Origin: JASHUC01 sp035606175
GTDB lineage: Bacteria; Pseudomonadota; Gammaproteobacteria; Steroidobacterales; Steroidobacteraceae
Direction of reading: 5' to 3'
DNA: 25,920 nt
NCBI GenBank assembly: GCA_035606175.1
Contig: DATNFW010000077.1
Location: 1 to 25,920, forward strand
Shown: positions 23,174 through 25,920 of the stretch, one piece after another
Numbering within the stretch: position 1 is the first letter of the stretch
Layout: each line of letters opens with the position of its first letter
Made by a program: the position numbers and the translations under genes
Notes under the pieces: model-generated
Seen by the model: the letters and a program-made list of their open reading frames with translations, nothing else
Databases searched by the model: none
Told to the model about the DNA's origin: nothing

Positions 23174-23845
23174 ATGCCGCCTGAACGACACGCCCTTGCC
23201 TTCGCGCCGCGCGCCGAGCCGACCGCCACGGACGGGATCGAAGTAGTCCTGTTCGATGTGGGCGGAGTGCTTCTCGAAGTGCACGGCATCGCCGCGATCA
23301 TGGAATGGCTCGAGCACCGCGTCACACCCGAGGAGGTGTGGGGTATGTGGCTCGCCTCGCCCGTCGTTCGAGCCTTTGAGAGCGGCCGGATCGACGAAGC
23401 TGAGTTCGCCGCGGGGATCCTCGCAGAGCTGCGGCTCGCAATGCCCGTGAGCGCATTCCTCGACTCCTTCGTCACGTGGCCCGTGCGGCTCTATCCCGGC
23501 GCACCGGAGCTCATCGCACGCATTCCATCCCGATATCGCCGCGCCGTTCTCTCCAACACGAACGCCGTGCACTGGCCGCGCATCGTCGAGGAGCTCGGCC
23601 TCGGCGCAAGTTTCGAGCAATGCTTTGCTTCGCATCTCATCGGCAAGATCAAGCCGGACGCTCAAGCCTTCGAGCATGCGGTCGAGGCCCTCGCCTGCGA
23701 GCCCGAACGCATCCTCTTCCTGGACGACAATCTCGTGAATGTCGATGCGGCGCGGTCCTGCGGGCTGCGCGCGGTACGGGTGCGCGGGCTCGCCGAGACG
23801 CAGCGCGCGCTCGAGGAGCTGCGGATCCTCGAGAGCGAGAGCTGA
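23174..23845 (+). CDS. HAD-superfamily hydrolase (YihX-like phosphatase)
   Basis: A 223-aa cytoplasmic HAD phosphatase. Motif I is 'VVLFDVGGVLLEV' with nucleophile Asp28; the usual second Asp (DxD) is Gly, as in the FDVGGVL/FDLGNVL subgroup that includes glucose-1-phosphate phosphatase YihX. Motif II is LSNTN (Ser127), motif III lysine lies in GKIKPD (K158/K160) and motif IV is LFLDDN (Asp184/Asp185). The alpha-helical cap lies between motif I and II. The start at 23174 is chosen because the open region further upstream is Arg/Pro-rich and lies in the uppP promoter area. The substrate is not predictable. Confidence 0.9.
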   Translation: MPPERHALAFAPRAEPTATDGIEVVLFDVGGVLLEVHGIAAIMEWLEHRVTPEEVWGMWLASPVVRAFESGRIDEAEFAAGILAELRLAMPVSAFLDSFVTWPVRLYPGAPELIARIPSRYRRAVLSNTNAVHWPRIVEELGLGASFEQCFASHLIGKIKPDAQAFEHAVEALACEPERILFLDDNLVNVDAARSCGLRAVRVRGLAETQRALEELRILESES

Positions 23846-23894
23846 GTCTCTTTTCCTGCACGGCCGTTTTCGTTATCGTCCGCGTGCACGCACG

Positions 23895-24407
23895 ATGAAA
23901 TCGAGAGAACGGGGGCTGGCGCAGTCGGGTGCGCCGCGGAAGCATTTGCGAACGAAGCTAAAGCGCAAGATCGCCCGCAAGGGGCTGGTGACTCGGTATT
24001 TCCTCAGACGCCTCGCGCAGGCCCAGCGCGAGGGCGGCAGCTCGCGTCCGGCGCGCGCCTACACCCGCGCGCTCGCCGAGGCAATCGCCGTTTTCGTGCT
24101 CATGCCCGGAATCGCCGTGTTCTCGGTGGCCGCGTGGTGCTTCTCGAGCATGCCTCCGGCCTCCTGGCCCGGGACGAACGCGCGTTCGACGCTCGGCGCC
24201 GCGATGCTGGTTACCTTCGGGCTCGTCCTGCTCGGGCACTTCGCCTTCGGCAGGCACTTCCGCCGCTACATCCGCAATCCCGAGGCGGCGAGCGAGTTCG
24301 ATACCGAGGAGGACCGCCAGATCGCTTTCTGGCAGAAGTTCTTCGTCACCACGATCTGCGGCGTCATCGTGCCGCTCTGCACGCTCATCACCATCGTGGG
24401 TCCCTGA
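23895..24407 (+). CDS. Membrane protein with basic N-terminus, unknown (170 aa)
   Basis: A 170-aa protein. Residues 1-55 are very basic (KHLRTKLKRKIARKG, RYFLRRLAQAQREGG) and probably cytoplasmic. Membrane helices lie at ~59-79 (LAEAIAVFVLMPGIAVFSVAA), ~97-114 and ~148-168 (FFVTTICGVIVPLCTLITIVG). Between the last two is an acidic stretch (EFDTEEDRQ). I do not recognise a family. It follows the HAD gene by 49 bases and may be cotranscribed. Its 3' end overlaps the convergent protease gene by 20 bases. Confidence 0.75.
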   Translation: MKSRERGLAQSGAPRKHLRTKLKRKIARKGLVTRYFLRRLAQAQREGGSSRPARAYTRALAEAIAVFVLMPGIAVFSVAAWCFSSMPPASWPGTNARSTLGAAMLVTFGLVLLGHFAFGRHFRRYIRNPEAASEFDTEEDRQIAFWQKFFVTTICGVIVPLCTLITIVGP

Positions 24408-25551
24408 AGCGCGCGAGCGGGTCGTCGTCGTACTGCGCGCCGCGCGCGAGAATCTGCAGCTCGCTGCGCCGATAATCGATCACGAGCACGTCGACCGTTC
24501 CGAGCGCGTCCATGCCGATGAGCAGCGCCGGACGGTCGGCGAGCTTCCATGCCTGGAAGATCTCGATGTCGCCGATCGTCAAATGTGCGCTACGTATATT
24601 GATGCTCCCGAGCCGGATCGGGGGAACGTCGGCGCCCTGCCCCTCCCCGACCGTATCGGTCGTATCGACGATTTGATCCTTCGTGAACTCGTAGTGTCTC
24701 CTGCGGCCGAGGAGCGCATCGCGCAGCGCTATGTTCGCAATGCTCGTCTGCGCGCCGGTATCGATGATCGCGGTCGTCCGGATCGAGCCGACGTACGCCG
24801 TCGTTGCAAGCAGGTGGTTCGGCAGAATCCTCACCGGAACGGTGACGTATCCGCGCTCCGCGCGCTGCCCGTGCGATCGCCTGATCATGATCAGATCGTG
24901 CCGGAAGTCGATGAAGATCCGCTTGTCGAGCAGCCCTTCGGTGCCGAGCACTCCCTGTGCGCCGCCGAGCGCATCGGGAACGATCGGCAGCATGGTCGAG
25001 TCGATCTGCAAATCCCCGACGATGAGGTTCTCCACGTGGATCGTCGGCACGGCCACGGTGCCCATCACGCCATGGAGCAGCACGTGGGTCTCGCCGAGCG
25101 GTATGCCGAGTGCGCGGGCAACCCCGGCGGTCACCGCCGAATGATTGGCTCCCGTGTCCAGTACGAGCCGAAAGGGTCCCTTGCCGTCTATCAATACGGG
25201 CGCCCAGATCCGTCCGATGCGGTCGCGGAGCGTCGGTGCGACGTATCTGGGCTCGGGCGCGACGACGGACACTTCCTGATCGGTGTCCACGACGGAAGCC
25301 CCGGCAGGCTGAGCCGGCGGCACGGTCTGGCCCGAGGGGACGGAGGGGACGGCGCCCGTTGCGAGCGTGGCAGCGCGTGCCGGTGCGGCAGCTGCCGGTA
25401 AGGGCGCAAGTGCCGGTGCGGGCGCAGCTGCGGTTGGCAATGCGGGCGTTGCAGCCGCGCACACCGCGCATGCGGTCAATCCGGGCAAAATGAGAATGAG
25501 CGCGCGGCGACCTCGTGCGCATCGACCAACGGATGCTCGCCTCGCCGGCAT
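24388..25551 (-). CDS. Exported single-chain retropepsin-like aspartic protease
   Basis: A 387-aa protein. The ATG at 25551 is chosen because AGGAAGGG lies just upstream; another ATG at 25584 lacks a ribosome site. A signal segment (ALILILPGLTACAVCAAA) is followed by an Ala/Pro-rich linker to about residue 85. Two pepsin-type lobes then follow: 'FRLVLDTGANHSAV' (catalytic Asp132) and 'TTAIIDTGAQTSIA' (Asp264). Each is followed by the strand pattern typical of retropepsin-like folds (VLGTEGLLDKRIFIDF; LLIGMDALGTVDVLVIDY). Bacterial members are mostly single-lobed homodimers, so two DTG motifs in one chain form a pseudodimer. It is periplasmic or envelope-located; the target is unknown. Confidence 0.88.
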   Translation of the reverse strand: MPARRASVGRCARGRRALILILPGLTACAVCAAATPALPTAAAPAPALAPLPAAAAPARAATLATGAVPSVPSGQTVPPAQPAGASVVDTDQEVSVVAPEPRYVAPTLRDRIGRIWAPVLIDGKGPFRLVLDTGANHSAVTAGVARALGIPLGETHVLLHGVMGTVAVPTIHVENLIVGDLQIDSTMLPIVPDALGGAQGVLGTEGLLDKRIFIDFRHDLIMIRRSHGQRAERGYVTVPVRILPNHLLATTAYVGSIRTTAIIDTGAQTSIANIALRDALLGRRRHYEFTKDQIVDTTDTVGEGQGADVPPIRLGSINIRSAHLTIGDIEIFQAWKLADRPALLIGMDALGTVDVLVIDYRRSELQILARGAQYDDDPLARFRDPRW

Positions 25552-25640
25552 TTCCCTTCCTCGATGGGCGTCGGAGTCGATCATACTCGCTCACAGCGGG
25601 CACGCGAGCGCGACCTGCATCGCAAGGTGCAGGATGCGCA

Positions 25641-25920
25641 TCAATGCGAGTAGAAAATGTGCGGCGGCTCGTCCATGACCTGCGACAGATCGGGCGCCGG
25701 TGTGCCCTCGGAGAAATCAACGGCGCGATACTTGCCGCGAAAAAACACGAGCGGCCGCAGCGGCTCGATGCCCCTGTGAAACGCAATGACTCTGCCCGTC
25801 ACGATCCAGTGATCGCCCCCGTCGCTCACGCGTTCCACGTCGCAGCCGAGCGAGGCGAGACTGCCCTCGAGCCGCGGGCCGGCAGGCGACGGCACGAACC
25901 GGAAAGGCGGCGCCGGCGCG
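25641..25920 (-). CDS. Flavin reductase-like domain protein, N-terminus beyond window
   Basis: The C-terminal ~93 residues of a protein entering from the right edge. The frame stays open to base 25919. 'LGCDVERVSDGGDHWIVTGRVIAF' followed by 'PLVFFRGKYRAVDF' is the characteristic end of flavin reductase-like (FMN-binding split-barrel) proteins, such as the NADH:FMN reductase component of two-component monooxygenases. The GDH-V-G and PL-F-GKY residues contact flavin or NAD(P)H. The GTG at 25895 is internal, not the true start. The ending 'DEPPHIFYSH' is at 25641. Its partner monooxygenase, if any, would be outside the window. Confidence 0.85.
   Translation of the reverse strand, partial: APAPPFRFVPSPAGPRLEGSLASLGCDVERVSDGGDHWIVTGRVIAFHRGIEPLRPLVFFRGKYRAVDFSEGTPAPDLSQVMDEPPHIFYSH

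Noticed and set aside
25614..25633. CCTGCA-N8-TGCAGG inverted repeat after the flavin reductase stop
   Set aside because: Only 6 bp with a long loop and no T-run; too weak to call a terminator.
1..25920. CRISPR array, tRNA/rRNA, insertion sequence or prophage
   Set aside because: No regularly spaced identical repeats, cloverleaf-like ends, transposase motifs or phage genes were found on reading both strands by eye.

Overview
The window is GC-rich chromosomal DNA (roughly two thirds G+C by eye) from a Gram-negative proteobacterium, most likely a gammaproteobacterium of the Steroidobacteraceae/Nevskiales/Xanthomonadales kind. This placement is an inference. It rests on an AroG-type class I DAHP synthase, a gluconokinase, an ECF sigma factor paired with a PknB-type kinase, several lipoproteins and many Arg/Ala-rich short-linker genes. 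I see no phage, transposase, CRISPR array, rRNA or tRNA. Gene packing is tight: two convergent pairs overlap at their 3' ends and one TGATG stop/start overlap couples two genes.

Layout. 1-4.0 kb (minus): a truncated acyltransferase-3 membrane protein, a large unknown exported protein and a gluconokinase. 4.2-5.1 kb (plus): an exported SH3-domain protein with an Arg/Gly/Pro-rich tail built on 18-bp repeats. 5.2-7.0 kb: a small four-helix membrane protein divergent from a TetR regulator, with a clean inverted repeat between them, then a ModA-like binding protein that lacks a signal peptide. 7.2-9.4 kb: a DUF4382 lipoprotein, ending at a long hairpin shared with a convergent MddA/NnrU-type membrane methyltransferase. 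10.4-13.7 kb: an ECF43-like sigma factor and a transmembrane Ser/Thr kinase in one operon. 13.7-16.5 kb: a di-heme MauG/cytochrome c peroxidase-like protein divergent from an acetoacetate-decarboxylase-fold protein and a MaoC hydratase. 16.6-19.6 kb: a 68-aa protein, a CmcJ/NvfI-type oxidoreductase coupled to a DUF885 lipoprotein. 19.8-20.7 kb: a DJ-1/PfpI protein and a small basic protein.

20.7-22.2 kb holds what I consider the best find. A DAHP synthase gene is preceded by a 28-codon leader ORF containing the codon run Tyr-Arg-Tyr-Phe-Tyr-Trp. A perfect 9-bp intrinsic terminator with eight Ts follows the leader, and an alternative pairing partner for the terminator's left arm lies between them. 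This is the architecture of a ribosome-mediated transcription attenuator, and it appears able to sense all three aromatic amino acids at the first step of the shikimate pathway.

22.2-25.9 kb: an UppP/BacA undecaprenyl-diphosphatase (convergent with the DAHP synthase), a HAD phosphatase, a two-helix membrane protein, a single-chain two-DTG retropepsin-like protease, and the C-terminal part of a flavin reductase cut by the window edge.
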